From assembly GCA_963841405.1 (NCBI GenBank), contig CAWJCM010000001.1:310001-374000 (forward strand): a DNA stretch of 64,000 nt, written 5' to 3'. The notes under the pieces are model-generated. The model was not told the DNA's origin and did no database searches. It was given only the letters and a program-made list of their open reading frames with translations. This document shows, piece after piece, positions 54,392-62,144 of this stretch. Position numbers and translations under genes: made by a program. This DNA comes from DATBLE01 sp963841405. GTDB lineage: Bacteria > Actinomycetota > Thermoleophilia > Gaiellales > Gaiellaceae. Positions within the stretch are counted from its first letter, which is position 1. The number at the start of each line of letters is the position of its first letter.

Positions 54392-54910
54392 CTAGACGTG
54401 CGCCAGGACGCGGTCGAGCGGCCGCGGGACCCGCTCGAGGTCGAGTGCCTCGACCAGGAGCACGGCGTACTTCTGCTTGCGGTTCCACATGAAGCCGTGC
54501 AGCTGTTCCTCCAGCGGCCGGGCTCGATGCGCGGGCTGCTTCTGATAGGTCCGGAACGCGCGTAGCTCGTTTTGCTGCGCGAGCACGCGCTCCGTTCTCT
54601 CCGGCCCCACCGCGCGCGTCAGCTCGTCCTCGAGGTCGCGCGTGCAGGCGTAGAACCCGATGCGCTCGAGCTCCCGGCGGTCGTCACACCCGAGCGCGCG
54701 CAAGAAGTGCCGCTCCTCCCCGACGTCGTAGAGACCTGCGAGCCGGAGATCTCTGTACCGCCCGAGGAGGCGCGGCAGGTTCCCGTAGCCGCCCATCGGC
54801 ACGACGGCGACGCCCTCGCCCTGGAGGTCGCGGCCACGGCGTCGCGCGAGCGCCTCGACGGCACGGCGGTCGCTCGTGCCCTCAACGAGCACCACTGCGC
54901 GCAGCTGCAT
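54392..54910 (-). CDS. TOPRIM domain protein, copy 2
   Basis: 172 residues, about 95 percent identical to 11606-12130 (nine or so substitutions plus two extra N-terminal residues in copy 1). TOPRIM Glu motif VVLVEGTSDRRAVEALA and acidic GLYDVGEE are unchanged. Identity at DNA level extends from about 54390 to about 54925 and stops sharply, so the gene was copied with little flank. It lies between the module B neighbourhood and a toxin-antitoxin pair. Confidence 0.75.
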   Translation of the reverse strand: MQLRAVVLVEGTSDRRAVEALARRRGRDLQGEGVAVVPMGGYGNLPRLLGRYRDLRLAGLYDVGEERHFLRALGCDDRRELERIGFYACTRDLEDELTRAVGPERTERVLAQQNELRAFRTYQKQPAHRARPLEEQLHGFMWNRKQKYAVLLVEALDLERVPRPLDRVLAHV

Positions 54911-55064
54911 AACACATCAGATCAGGTCGACCGCCAGCGGCGCAGTGCGCGCGGACGGTCCGTCTCGACCGGCGAAGGGCGCTTCCGCTTCGGACCCGCC
55001 ACGTCCCCCGAACGAGAAGCCGCAGGGGACCCAGCGGCGCGCAGCGGGCAGAGTCGATCAGGTG

Positions 55065-55090
55065 TATATGACTAGTATAGTGACCATATG
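55065..55090 (+). promoter_or_regulatory. AT-rich promoter/operator of the toxin-antitoxin pair
   Basis: The 25 bases before the antitoxin ATG are sharply AT-rich (GTATATGACTAGTATAGTGA and onward), in contrast to the surrounding sequence, and include TAGTAT as a possible -10 and overlapping partial inverted repeats, as expected for an autoregulated Phd-type promoter. Confidence 0.45.
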
Positions 55091-55315
55091 ATCAGAAAAC
55101 TGACCGCCACAGAAGCGAAGGCCAAGATCCTCGGCCTGCTGGACGAAGTCGCCGCCGGCGATGAAGTGGAGATCACCAAGCACGGACGCACCGTCGCCCG
55201 GCTGGTGCCGGCGCCCGGCCCTCAGGCCTTGAAAGGAAGCCTCGCCGACATCGCCATGACCGCCACCGACGACGAGCAGCTCTTCACCACTGGGGAAGCC
55301 TGGAACCTTCCGTGA
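55088..55315 (+). CDS. Phd/YefM-family antitoxin
   Basis: 75 residues from ATG 55088. KLTATEAKAKILGLLDEVAAG then VEITKHGRTVARLVPAP is the standard Phd/YefM DNA-binding fold; the C-terminal tail should wrap the toxin. The stop overlaps the toxin start by 4 bases. It should repress its own promoter with the toxin. Confidence 0.9.
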   Translation: MIRKLTATEAKAKILGLLDEVAAGDEVEITKHGRTVARLVPAPGPQALKGSLADIAMTATDDEQLFTTGEAWNLP

Positions 55316-55704
55316 CGACTGTCGTGCTCGACAGCCACGCCGTCCACTGGTGGTCCGCCGAACCCACGCGGATCAGCCGCACTGCAACCAGGGCGCTGAA
55401 CGAAGCCGACGAACTCGCCGTCGCGGCCATCACCTGGTTCGAGCTCGGCTGGCTGGCCGAACACGACCGGGTCATCGTGACGATCCCGATCCGCTCCTGG
55501 CTCGATCAGCTCGCGGTCCAGGTGCGGACGCTCCCCCTCACCCCCGCAATCGCAGCCGCGGCTGTCGCCCTCCCCTCGTCGTTCCCCGGCGACCCAGCCG
55601 ACCGCCTGATCTACGCGACCGCAATCGAACACGGGTCGCGGCTCGTGACCAAGGACCGCAGGCTGCGCGATCATCCCCACCCCCGGCCTCTCGCGCTCTG
55701 GTAG
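55312..55704 (+). CDS. PIN-domain toxin (VapC family)
   Basis: 130 residues from GTG 55312. Acidic PIN residues are VVLDSHAVHWW (Asp), ITWFELGWLAEH (Glu), and GDPADRLIYATAIEHG then VTKDRRLRDH (two Asp). It is a magnesium-dependent RNase held in check by the antitoxin. Complete and apparently functional. Confidence 0.92.
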   Translation: MTTVVLDSHAVHWWSAEPTRISRTATRALNEADELAVAAITWFELGWLAEHDRVIVTIPIRSWLDQLAVQVRTLPLTPAIAAAAVALPSSFPGDPADRLIYATAIEHGSRLVTKDRRLRDHPHPRPLALW

Positions 55705-55880
55705 TCCCGTCCACGGCCGGCCGCCGAGCTCGACGGCCACCCCTCCGGCGAGCGAATTGTTGCTCTGGAGACGGCGACGACCACAAACGTGACGTTTGCC
55801 TCTAGAGGGGGTAGAGTCCCGCGCGCAGGAAATCCGGCTCAACGGACGAGTGCCGGAACAAGCAACCGGAGGAGGCAACC

Positions 55881-56213
55881 ATGGCGGTCAAGGACGCCCT
55901 TGTTCGCGACCCAAGCACGCCGGAGATCGTGTCGTCGCCGATCACCGATTCCCGCCTGTCGATCCCCGTCGGCCCGCTCGAGGCGAGAGAGAAGTGGGGC
56001 TACGTGTTCTGGGGGATCCTCGGGGCGCTGATCCTCGTCACGGAGGCGCTCGCAGCGTTCTGGTCCGGCTTCCCGATCCCGACGATCTCTTGGACGACCG
56101 GGCAGATCGAGCAGAACCACCACTGGTTCAAGCTGATCGTCGTCGCTGGGATCACGCTGATCGCCTTCCGAATCACCTTCTATCCGTGGCCGTTCAAGCG
56201 GCTCGACGACTAG
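55881..56213 (+). CDS. small two-helix membrane protein with FYPWP motif, 1
   Basis: 110 residues from ATG 55881 (GGAGG upstream). A hydrophilic N-terminus of 40 residues, then two helices: WGYVFWGILGALILVTEALA and KLIVVAGITLIAFRITFYPWP. It shares with the next gene the pattern GYxxWGxxAL-E-LA-F and the terminal FYPWP. No known family. Operon of two, 10 bases apart. Confidence 0.65.
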   Translation: MAVKDALVRDPSTPEIVSSPITDSRLSIPVGPLEAREKWGYVFWGILGALILVTEALAAFWSGFPIPTISWTTGQIEQNHHWFKLIVVAGITLIAFRITFYPWPFKRLDD

Positions 56214-56223
56214 GAGGCGCGTC

Positions 56224-56445
56224 GTGACCAAGCTCGAGGTCGGTTATCTGGTCTGGGGTGTGTTCGCCCTCTGCCTCTTCATCCCCGAGTGCCTCGCATA
56301 CTTCGGGAAGAGCTTCACGCCGTTCCCGGGAGCAGCTCGAACGGCGGCGAACCTCGAGGCCCGCTGGCCGCTGGCGGCGATGATCGTCCTCGCCGGGCTC
56401 GCGATCCTCGCAGTCCACCTCGTCTTTTACCCCTGGCCGGACTAG
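56224..56445 (+). CDS. small two-helix membrane protein with FYPWP motif, 2
   Basis: 73 residues from GTG 56224 (GGAGG upstream). VGYLVWGVFALCLFIPECLA then PLAAMIVLAGLAILAVHLVF followed by FYPWPD. It is a shorter paralogue of the preceding protein. The pair may form a hetero-oligomer. After it, bases 56446-56766 hold a copy of a 53-bp repeat and an 18-codon remnant but no gene. Confidence 0.65.
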   Translation: MTKLEVGYLVWGVFALCLFIPECLAYFGKSFTPFPGAARTAANLEARWPLAAMIVLAGLAILAVHLVFYPWPD

Positions 56446-56525
56446 AAGCCGCGCCGTCCCTCTCGAGGACTTACAGGTCGAACGGGGACAGGCCCTACAG
56501 GGCGGCGACCACCCGCAGAACGCAA

Positions 56526-56578
56526 CATGTCCCTGTTTGCAGGCATTGCCGTTGTAATTGCGACATCAAGCGAATGGA
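56526..56578 (+). repeat. 53-bp repeat, copy 1, with start of a decayed gene
   Basis: 46 of 53 bases match 57630-57682 without gaps. Both end in the same ATG context (CAAGCGAATGGA). Here the frame runs MDLTGQLLNLPEVVSAVV and then stops, against MEENGALLNRDRLATAHRLV in the intact gene downstream, so this is a truncated copy of the gene start with its leader. Confidence 0.65.
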
Positions 56579-56766
56579 CCTAACCGGACAGCTTTTGAAC
56601 CTTCCGGAGGTCGTCTCCGCGGTCGTCTAGGCCCTGTTTCTAGGTTACGACACTTCCTCGCCTGGACCAAACGTCGCCGCCCACCGTTGCAACTTCGCGG
56701 GGCTAGGACACTCGTGCTGAGCCTGATAACTCGGAGTTCGCAGTGGGAGCTGCCTAGACTCGACAC

Positions 56767-57573
56767 GTGGATGGCGACGTCTCGCTCAGCGAGGACGAAC
56801 TGATCGTTCTCCACGCGTTCAGCGAGGAGCGGTTCTCGATGGAGCAGCCGCTGTGGGAGCTCAGAGCGGCGGCGGGGTGGGCATTCTGCATCGGCGCCGA
56901 CAGCTACAGCATCCGGTACCCCTCGCTTGATCATCCGCACCACCAGCGGCTCCGGAGCGCGATCGAACACTTGGTCTCGCTGGGGCTGCTTGAACTCGTC
57001 TTCAAGTCGAACTTCCGCGGTACTGGGCGGAAGGTCAACCTCTCCGAGGCGGCCCCCGTCCTTCAAGATGGCGCGAACTGGCTCACTTACCGTGAGCGGA
57101 GTCCAGCCGACGAGTCCTACTACGAGGTGGTTCCAACCGAAGGAGCCGAGAGCGCCTACGAGCGAGGCATGAAAGAGGTCGGACGCACTCCCTTCGGCTG
57201 TTGGCCGCAGGAGTGGACAATGGGGCAGTTCGAGACTGTCGAGGCGGAGGTGCAAGCTCTCACGGCTCCACTACGCGGCGGCGCGGACGATCCCGACAAC
57301 GCCTTCTACGCCGATCTGGAACACCGGATTCGGGAACGGGGCATCGATCCCGGGTCGACTTTGCTCGCGGCGAGCGAGCCGAGAGGGTTCTCGAAGCAGC
57401 GCGGCTGGCTGGTCACCCAGGATGAACGGGTCATCGAGTTCATCCTCTCAGCCGAGACCGAGGGCGACGCCGTGCTCGAGGAGTGGAGCGACGTCGCCGC
57501 GGACTGGCACTCCTTCGAGTCGTGGTGTCGAGACCGCATTCAGGTCGCGCTCGATCTAGCGCGCCAGCGTTGA
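56767..57573 (+). CDS. uncharacterised protein
   Basis: 268 residues from GTG 56767. The N-terminus (SLSEDELIVLHAFSEERFSM then QRLRSAIEHLVSLGLLELV) has the look of a winged-helix domain; the rest (RGMKEVGRTPFGCWPQEWTM, VIEFILSAETEGDA) is unknown. It sits between the two copies of the 53-bp repeat. No signal peptide. Confidence 0.6.
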   Translation: MDGDVSLSEDELIVLHAFSEERFSMEQPLWELRAAAGWAFCIGADSYSIRYPSLDHPHHQRLRSAIEHLVSLGLLELVFKSNFRGTGRKVNLSEAAPVLQDGANWLTYRERSPADESYYEVVPTEGAESAYERGMKEVGRTPFGCWPQEWTMGQFETVEAEVQALTAPLRGGADDPDNAFYADLEHRIRERGIDPGSTLLAASEPRGFSKQRGWLVTQDERVIEFILSAETEGDAVLEEWSDVAADWHSFESWCRDRIQVALDLARQR

Positions 57574-57629
57574 CCCGCTCACACAGGGTTCGAGACCTCT
57601 TGTCTCGCACCGAGCGATCGGTACACCGG

Positions 57630-57682
57630 CATGTGCCGGTTTCCAGGCACTTCCGTTGTAGTTGTGACATCAAGCGAATGGA
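57630..57682 (+). repeat. 53-bp repeat, copy 2 (leader of the winged-helix gene)
   Basis: Conserved leader ending in the ATG of the following gene; 87 percent identical to 56526-56578. The conserved block covers the non-coding leader and only the first codons, so it may be a regulatory element or recombination site rather than coding sequence. Confidence 0.65.
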
Positions 57683-58007
57683 AGAAAACGGGGCACTCTT
57701 GAACCGCGACCGGCTCGCCACGGCGCACCGGTTGGTTCGCTCGTTCACCACCAGGGCAGTGCCGGAGACCCAGTCGCATAGCCGAATCCGTCCTCGGGCC
57801 GGGGCCGTCCAGGCCGTGGTGCTTCGGGCACTCGCGGAAGCCGACCGACCGGTCCGCGCCCGCGAAATCCACCAAATCGCCGAGAAACTCGCCGGAACAC
57901 CGCTTTCCTGGAACACCGTCAAGGACTGCCTGCACAAGAACGCCCGGCGACCCGACAGTCTGGTCGAACGGGTGAGTTATGGCCGGTACCGCATAGCGAA
58001 GGACTGA
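57678..58007 (+). CDS. HARE-HTH-like small winged-helix protein
   Basis: 109 residues from ATG 57678. The C-terminal 65 residues (VVLRALAEADRPVRAREIHQ, SWNTVKDCLHKNAR, LVERVSYGRYRIAKD) match the HARE-HTH type winged helix found in restriction and chromatin-linked proteins. The N-terminal part is unknown. It is a candidate adaptor of a DNA-directed defence system. Confidence 0.65.
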   Translation: MEENGALLNRDRLATAHRLVRSFTTRAVPETQSHSRIRPRAGAVQAVVLRALAEADRPVRAREIHQIAEKLAGTPLSWNTVKDCLHKNARRPDSLVERVSYGRYRIAKD

Positions 58008-58093
58008 CTCGGCGGCGCCGAGCGCAGCAACGGGGGGCGTGCTCGGCCAGCGGATTGAGCGCGCCCGGTACGTGCTGCGGTACGGTGCGCCGG

Positions 58094-58567
58094 ATGCGCG
58101 AGATCCGGCCGGGGCTGTGGCACTGGACGGCGATCCACCCGTCAATCGGCATGACGGTCAGCGGCTACCGCCTGGCTGCCGAGCGGGTGTTGCTGGACCC
58201 TGTGGTCCCCGAGGAGGGTGCCGGCGTGCTCGGCGACCGGCCGCCAACCGACGTCCTGCTGACGAACCGTCATCACTGGCGTGGCTGCACGGAGCTCATC
58301 GCCGCGTTCGGGGTGACGGTCCACGCGCCGCGTTCCGGCCTGCACGAGTTCGGCCTCGACCGCCCGGTCACGCCCTACGACCCGGGCGACGAGCTGCCCG
58401 GCGGGGCGGTAGTACACGAGGTGGGCCACCTGTGCCCCGACGAGATGGCGCTCTGGTTCCCCGCCTACCGCGCATTGGCGATCGCAGACGGCGCCATCCG
58501 CCATCCGCCCGGCGGCCCGCTGGCGTTCGTCCCGGACCGCCTCATCGGGGAGGACCCGAACCGGTGA
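58094..58567 (+). CDS. MBL-like protein, upstream part (probably frameshifted)
   Basis: From ATG 58094. IRPGLWHWTAIHPSIGMTVS, ERVLLDPVVPEEGAG, VLLTNRHHWRGCTELIAAFG, DPGDELPGGAVVHEVGHLCP and LAIADGAIRHP give the core of a metallo-beta-lactamase-like protein lacking the standard HxHxDH. It stops at 58567, but the next frame supplies the expected C-terminus (58564-58713), so a one- or two-base slip near 58563 is likely. Confidence 0.6.
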   Translation: MREIRPGLWHWTAIHPSIGMTVSGYRLAAERVLLDPVVPEEGAGVLGDRPPTDVLLTNRHHWRGCTELIAAFGVTVHAPRSGLHEFGLDRPVTPYDPGDELPGGAVVHEVGHLCPDEMALWFPAYRALAIADGAIRHPPGGPLAFVPDRLIGEDPNR

Positions 58568-58713
58568 AGGCCGCCCTGCGCGATCGCTACGGCGAACTAG
58601 CGCGCGAGCGGCGCCCCGATGTCCTGCTGCTCGCGCACGGCGAGCCGATCATCGATGGCGGCGGCGCGGAGCTGGAGCGGTTCTCGCGGGAGGGTGCGTC
58701 CGCGGAGTTCTGA
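58564..58713 (+). pseudogene. displaced C-terminus of the MBL-like protein
   Basis: KAALRDRYGELARERRPDVL then LLAHGEPIIDGGGAELERF is the usual C-terminal end of the preceding protein (LLAHG carrying the final His), read in another frame that begins with a GTGA overlap. It could also be translated separately by coupling. Confidence 0.5.
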
Positions 58714-58798
58714 GCTAGCTCGGCTGCGCGAGGAGCCCACTGGTCGCAACACCGCCGAACGTCCCGCCCGTAATGCCCTTCGCCGACGTCAGGGCTCT

Positions 58799-59029
58799 GT
58801 GCTCGAAGCCGTGACAGATGTTCTCGAGCGGGAGAGGCGATCGTTGCGAGTGCGGGCCATCCACGCTCGTGTCGAGGAGTTGCTCGCCGCGCCCATCCCG
58901 TTCTCTTCCGTGAACGACGCGCTTTCAACACACACCGGCGGACGCGATCAGCGCTTCCGGCGCCTGGCTACGGCGTCTACGAACACCGCTCGTAGCGAGC
59001 ACTCGGCCACAAGGCCCCGATGTGTCTAG
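58799..59029 (+). CDS. second HARE-HTH-like winged-helix protein, possibly partial
   Basis: 76 residues if started at GTG 58799. LEAVTDVLERERRSLRVRAI, ARVEELLAAPIPFSSVNDAL and FRRLATASTNTAR parallel the winged helix at 57678-58007. The frame stays open upstream without a convincing start, so the 5' end is doubtful. Confidence 0.45.
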   Translation: MLEAVTDVLERERRSLRVRAIHARVEELLAAPIPFSSVNDALSTHTGGRDQRFRRLATASTNTARSEHSATRPRCV

Positions 59030-59202
59030 ACCACGGCTGTTTGAGGGATCCTGGCCAGGTGGAGCGCTTCCTTGATCGTCAGCCTGCGACCGACCTCTGT
59101 GGCTCGGGTGACGTCCTCGGCCGAGAGCGCCGCTCGTGCCTGGTCGACGAACTCGCGCCCCGGCGTCTCGTCGGAGTAGAGGTTGCGCAGCGCGGCGCGC
59201 AT
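59026..59202 (-). pseudogene. C-terminal remnant of an AfsR/LuxR-type ATPase regulator
   Basis: 58 codons from ATG 59202 to TAG 59026-59028. FVDQARAALSAEDVTRATEV then GRRLTIKEALHLAR resembles the tail of large AfsR/LuxR ATPase regulators (AAW-GRALTLEEA type). No upstream portion is present. Weak call based on this short pattern. Confidence 0.3.
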
Positions 59203-59246
59203 GGGCCAGCGGCCAAGTATCCGTGCCTCGACGGCGGAAGCGGGAG

Positions 59247-59837
59247 TCAGTCGAGTTGGAGCCCGTTCTCGACCAGTGTGAGCGCCCGCTGGAGCTCGTG
59301 CTCGAGCGGGTTTGCGAAGCCGCTTGCGTACCAGTGCCGTGCGGCCGCGATCAGTGCCCAGACGAGCGTGGTGGCGATGACTTGGACGTCGAGATCGTCG
59401 GCTGGGCGTCCGGCGGCATCGGCGAGCGCGCCGGCCACAACTAGTGCGAACTGGTCGCTTTGCTGTGCGGCGGCTGCTTGGAGTGCGGGTTCCTCTGCCC
59501 AGTAGTGGATCTTTCGTTGGGCGAGGGCTTCGTCTCGGCCGAAGAACTGCGTCATCAGGGTGGAGATCGCGCGTCTGACGGCCTCGACCGGAGGGTGAGC
59601 TGCGAGCTCGGTCTCGACGACGTCGAGGAGTTGCAGGTCGAACTCGTCGTGCAGGACGAGCTGTTCCTTTGTTCCGAAGTAGCGGTAGACGGAGCTCGGG
59701 GAGACCTCGGCCGATTCAGCGATTTGCTCGATCGTCACGGCGTCGAAGCCGCGCTCGTCGAAGAGGTCGAGCGCGGCCTCCTGGATCCGGCGCATCGCGG
59801 CGATCCGCTTCCGCTCTCGGAGTCCTGTCGCACTCAT
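59247..59837 (-). CDS. TetR-family transcriptional regulator
   Basis: 196 residues. The helix-turn-helix is AALDLFDERGFDAVTIEQIA followed by AEVSPSSVYRYFGTKEQLV; the C-terminal ligand domain is MftR/SACE_7040-like in length. Divergent from the exporter genes with 110 bases between, so it probably represses them from the GAAGT/ACTTC sites there. Confidence 0.93.
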   Translation of the reverse strand: MSATGLRERKRIAAMRRIQEAALDLFDERGFDAVTIEQIAESAEVSPSSVYRYFGTKEQLVLHDEFDLQLLDVVETELAAHPPVEAVRRAISTLMTQFFGRDEALAQRKIHYWAEEPALQAAAAQQSDQFALVVAGALADAAGRPADDLDVQVIATTLVWALIAAARHWYASGFANPLEHELQRALTLVENGLQLD

Positions 59838-59869
59838 CGCCTGGAGCGTAGCGCCGTCGTCGACTCTTT

Positions 59870-59945
59870 GGAAGTCACTTCCTCAGAGTAGTGACTTTCT
59901 GTATCATCCCGTTATCGACATCGACTCTCAAAAGGAAGTGACTGT
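59870..59945. promoter_or_regulatory. TetR operator region of the DrrAB-type exporter
   Basis: GGAAGTCACTTCC (59870-59882) is a perfect palindrome about one base. A related AGTGACTTTC lies at 59890-59899 and AGGAAGTGACT at 59933-59943, close to the exporter ATG 59948. All share the GAAGTNACTTC core, the likely binding site of the adjacent TetR protein. Confidence 0.55.
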
Positions 59946-59947
59946 CT

Positions 59948-60928
59948 ATGCCTGACATTGGTGGGACTGCGATCGACACATCAGGCCTGGTCAAGTTGTT
60001 CGGAAACACGCGCGCGCTCGACGGCGTCGATCTCCAGGTGCCGAGCGGTCTCGTGTACGGCTTGCTGGGACCGAACGGGGCCGGCAAGACGACGACGATC
60101 CGGGTGCTTTCGACCCTGCTACGCCCGGACGGGGGCACGGCGCGAGTCTTCGGCCACGACGTCGTTACCGAACCGGACGCCGTTCGCGCCCGGGTGACAT
60201 TGACCGGCCAATTCGCCTCCGTCGATCTCGACCTGACCGGACGCGAGAACCTCGTCCTGCTCGCCCGGCTGCTCGGCTACTCGCGTCGCGACGCTAAGTC
60301 GCGCGCGTTCGAGCTTCTGGCGGCGTTCGGCCTGGCCGAGGCGGGCGGGGGTCAGATGAAGACCTACTCGGGCGGGATGCGGCGCCGGCTCGACATCGCC
60401 GCGAGCCTCGTCGTCGCCCCCGAGCTGCTGTTCCTCGACGAGCCGACCGCTGGACTCGACCCGCGCAACCGCAACCAGGTCTGGCAGATCGTTCGCTCGC
60501 TCGTGGCCACCGGCACGACGGTCCTGTTGACGACGCAATACCTGGACGAGGCCGATCAGCTCGCCGATCGGATCGCAGTCATCGACCACGGCAAGGTGAT
60601 CGCGGAGGGCAGGCCGGGGGAGCTGAAGGCGTCGATCGGTCGGGCGAGCCTGCGCGTGCGCCTGCGCGACCCGAACCGACGCACTGAGGCGGCGCGGGTG
60701 CTCGCGGACGCGCTCGGCGTCCAGCTTCAGCTTGAACGCGACCCGGCCGCTCTCTCGGCCCGCATCGACGACGCCGACCGCGCCGCGCACGCGCTCGCCC
60801 GACTCGCCCGGACCGGAATAACCGTCATCAGCTTCGCGCTCGGCCAGCCGAGCCTCGACGAGGTCTTCCTCACGCTCACCGGCCATCCCACCGACGACGA
60901 CGCTTCGACTGAGGAGGACGCCGCATGA
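59948..60928 (+). CDS. ABC exporter ATP-binding protein (DrrA-like)
   Basis: 326 residues. Walker A LGPNGAGKTTTIRVLSTLL, signature YSGGMRRRLDIAASLV, Walker B LLFLDEPTAGLDPRNRN, and the DrrA-type C-terminal extension (ASLRVRLRDPNRRTEAA; GQPSLDEVFLTLTGH). Likely drug or lipid exporter with the next gene (4-base overlap). Confidence 0.93.
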   Translation: MPDIGGTAIDTSGLVKLFGNTRALDGVDLQVPSGLVYGLLGPNGAGKTTTIRVLSTLLRPDGGTARVFGHDVVTEPDAVRARVTLTGQFASVDLDLTGRENLVLLARLLGYSRRDAKSRAFELLAAFGLAEAGGGQMKTYSGGMRRRLDIAASLVVAPELLFLDEPTAGLDPRNRNQVWQIVRSLVATGTTVLLTTQYLDEADQLADRIAVIDHGKVIAEGRPGELKASIGRASLRVRLRDPNRRTEAARVLADALGVQLQLERDPAALSARIDDADRAAHALARLARTGITVISFALGQPSLDEVFLTLTGHPTDDDASTEEDAA

Positions 60929-61758
60929 CCGCCACCGTAGCCACGCCCGTCACGATCGAAGAGCCGCTGTACGCACTGCCTGCCGTCCGAGCACGGCCCG
61001 GCCGCCCCGGCGCGCTGTCCGTCTCGCTCACGTTCGCGTGGCGAGGCCTGCTCAAGATCAAGCACGTGCCCGAGCAGCTCGGGGACGTGATCGGCATTCC
61101 GATCCTGTTCACGCTCATGTTCACCTACCTGTTCGGTGGCGCCCTCGCCGGCTCCACTGGCGACTACCTGCAGTTCCTGCTCCCCGGAACGCTCGTCATG
61201 GCGGTGCTGCTGGTCAGCGTCTACAGCGGTATCACGCTCAACAGCGATATCTCGAGCGGCGTCTTCGACCGCTTCCGCACGCTGCCGATCTGGCGGCCGG
61301 CCCCGATCATCGGCGCCCTGCTCGGCGACATCGCCCGCTACCTGCTCACGGCCGCGCTCGTCCTCGGCCTCGGCCTCGCGATGGGCTTCCGTCCCGAAGG
61401 TGGGGCACTCGGCGTCCTGGCCGCTCTCACGCTCATTCTGGTCTTCGCACTCAGCCTGTCCTGGATCTGGATCAGCCTCGCTCTCGTCCTGCGCACCCCG
61501 AACTCCGTCCAGATCATCGGCCTGCTGATCCTCTTCCCACTCACCTTCACGAGCAACGTCTTCGTCGATCCGCAGACGATGCCCCACTGGCTGCGAGCCG
61601 TCGTCGACGTCAACCCGGTTAGCCACCTCGTCACCGCCACTCGCGGCCTCACCGACGGCACGGCGACTGCGACCCAGATCGGCTGGGTGCTCGGCGCGTC
61701 CACGATCCTCAGCGCCGTGTTCGCCCCCCTCGCATTCCGAATCTACGAAAGGACCTGA
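60925..61758 (+). CDS. ABC-2 type permease (DrrB-like)
   Basis: 277 residues with six hydrophobic segments (GIPILFTLMFTYLFGGALAG, QFLLPGTLVMAVLLVSVYSG, AALVLGLGLAMGF and others); NLSPFTFLSNVFVDPQTMP-type block is seen as LTFTSNVFVDPQTMP. Membrane partner of the DrrA-like ATPase. Confidence 0.92.
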   Translation: MTATVATPVTIEEPLYALPAVRARPGRPGALSVSLTFAWRGLLKIKHVPEQLGDVIGIPILFTLMFTYLFGGALAGSTGDYLQFLLPGTLVMAVLLVSVYSGITLNSDISSGVFDRFRTLPIWRPAPIIGALLGDIARYLLTAALVLGLGLAMGFRPEGGALGVLAALTLILVFALSLSWIWISLALVLRTPNSVQIIGLLILFPLTFTSNVFVDPQTMPHWLRAVVDVNPVSHLVTATRGLTDGTATATQIGWVLGASTILSAVFAPLAFRIYERT

Positions 61759-61823
61759 CCTGCCTTCGACTCCGCGACTGACGAGCAGGTCCTGCAACAG
61801 ACTCCACCCCAAGAAAGGACAAC

Positions 61824-61937
61824 ATGGGAAGCAAGATCGCACTGACTCTTCTTGTAATTGTCGCTCCAGCGGCTGTCACTCTCGGTATTGTCCTCGCCGA
61901 CGGGGGTGGCCTCAAGCCAAGCCAGGCGCCGCGGTGA
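61824..61937 (+). CDS. 37-residue small membrane protein
   Basis: ATG 61824 with AGAAAGGAC upstream; GSKIALTLLVIVAPAAVTLG then IVLADGGGLKPSQAPR. One hydrophobic helix. 65 bases past the DrrB stop on the same strand, so it may be cotranscribed and act with the exporter. No homologues can be checked here. Confidence 0.5.
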   Translation: MGSKIALTLLVIVAPAAVTLGIVLADGGGLKPSQAPR

Positions 61938-62040
61938 CCGTCGGCACGCACTACTTCGGCAGCACCGCAGGGCAAACGAGTTGGCTGCGGGACGCTAGCG
62001 GGCAGGAACCCCGCTCGTAGAGGCGCCGTTCACACCTGAC

Positions 62041-62072
62041 CGCTTTCCTCTTCACACTTTCCCTGGAAAGCG
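62041..62072 (-). terminator. hairpin downstream of the tRNA fragment
   Basis: CGCTTTCC (62041-62048) pairs with GGAAAGCG (62065-62072), 7 bases beyond the 3' end of the tRNA fragment on its own (-) strand, in the place of that tRNA's terminator. Confidence 0.5.
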
Positions 62073-62078
62073 CGGCTG

Positions 62079-62103
62079 TGGAGCCAGCCGGACTCGAACC
62101 GGC
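62079..62103 (-). other. 3' fragment of a tRNA gene (possible attachment site)
   Basis: On the - strand 62103-62079 reads GCCGG TTCGAGT CCGGC (T-arm with a perfect 5-bp stem) then TGGCTCCA, the 3' acceptor strand. No D-arm, anticodon arm or matching 5' acceptor (GGAGCCA) occurs within the expected 90 bases upstream. This is what remains when an element integrates in, or a break falls within, a tRNA gene. Confidence 0.6.
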
Positions 62104-62144
62104 GACGTCCTGGGTTCACTGCGCACGAAGGAACTCGAAGCACC

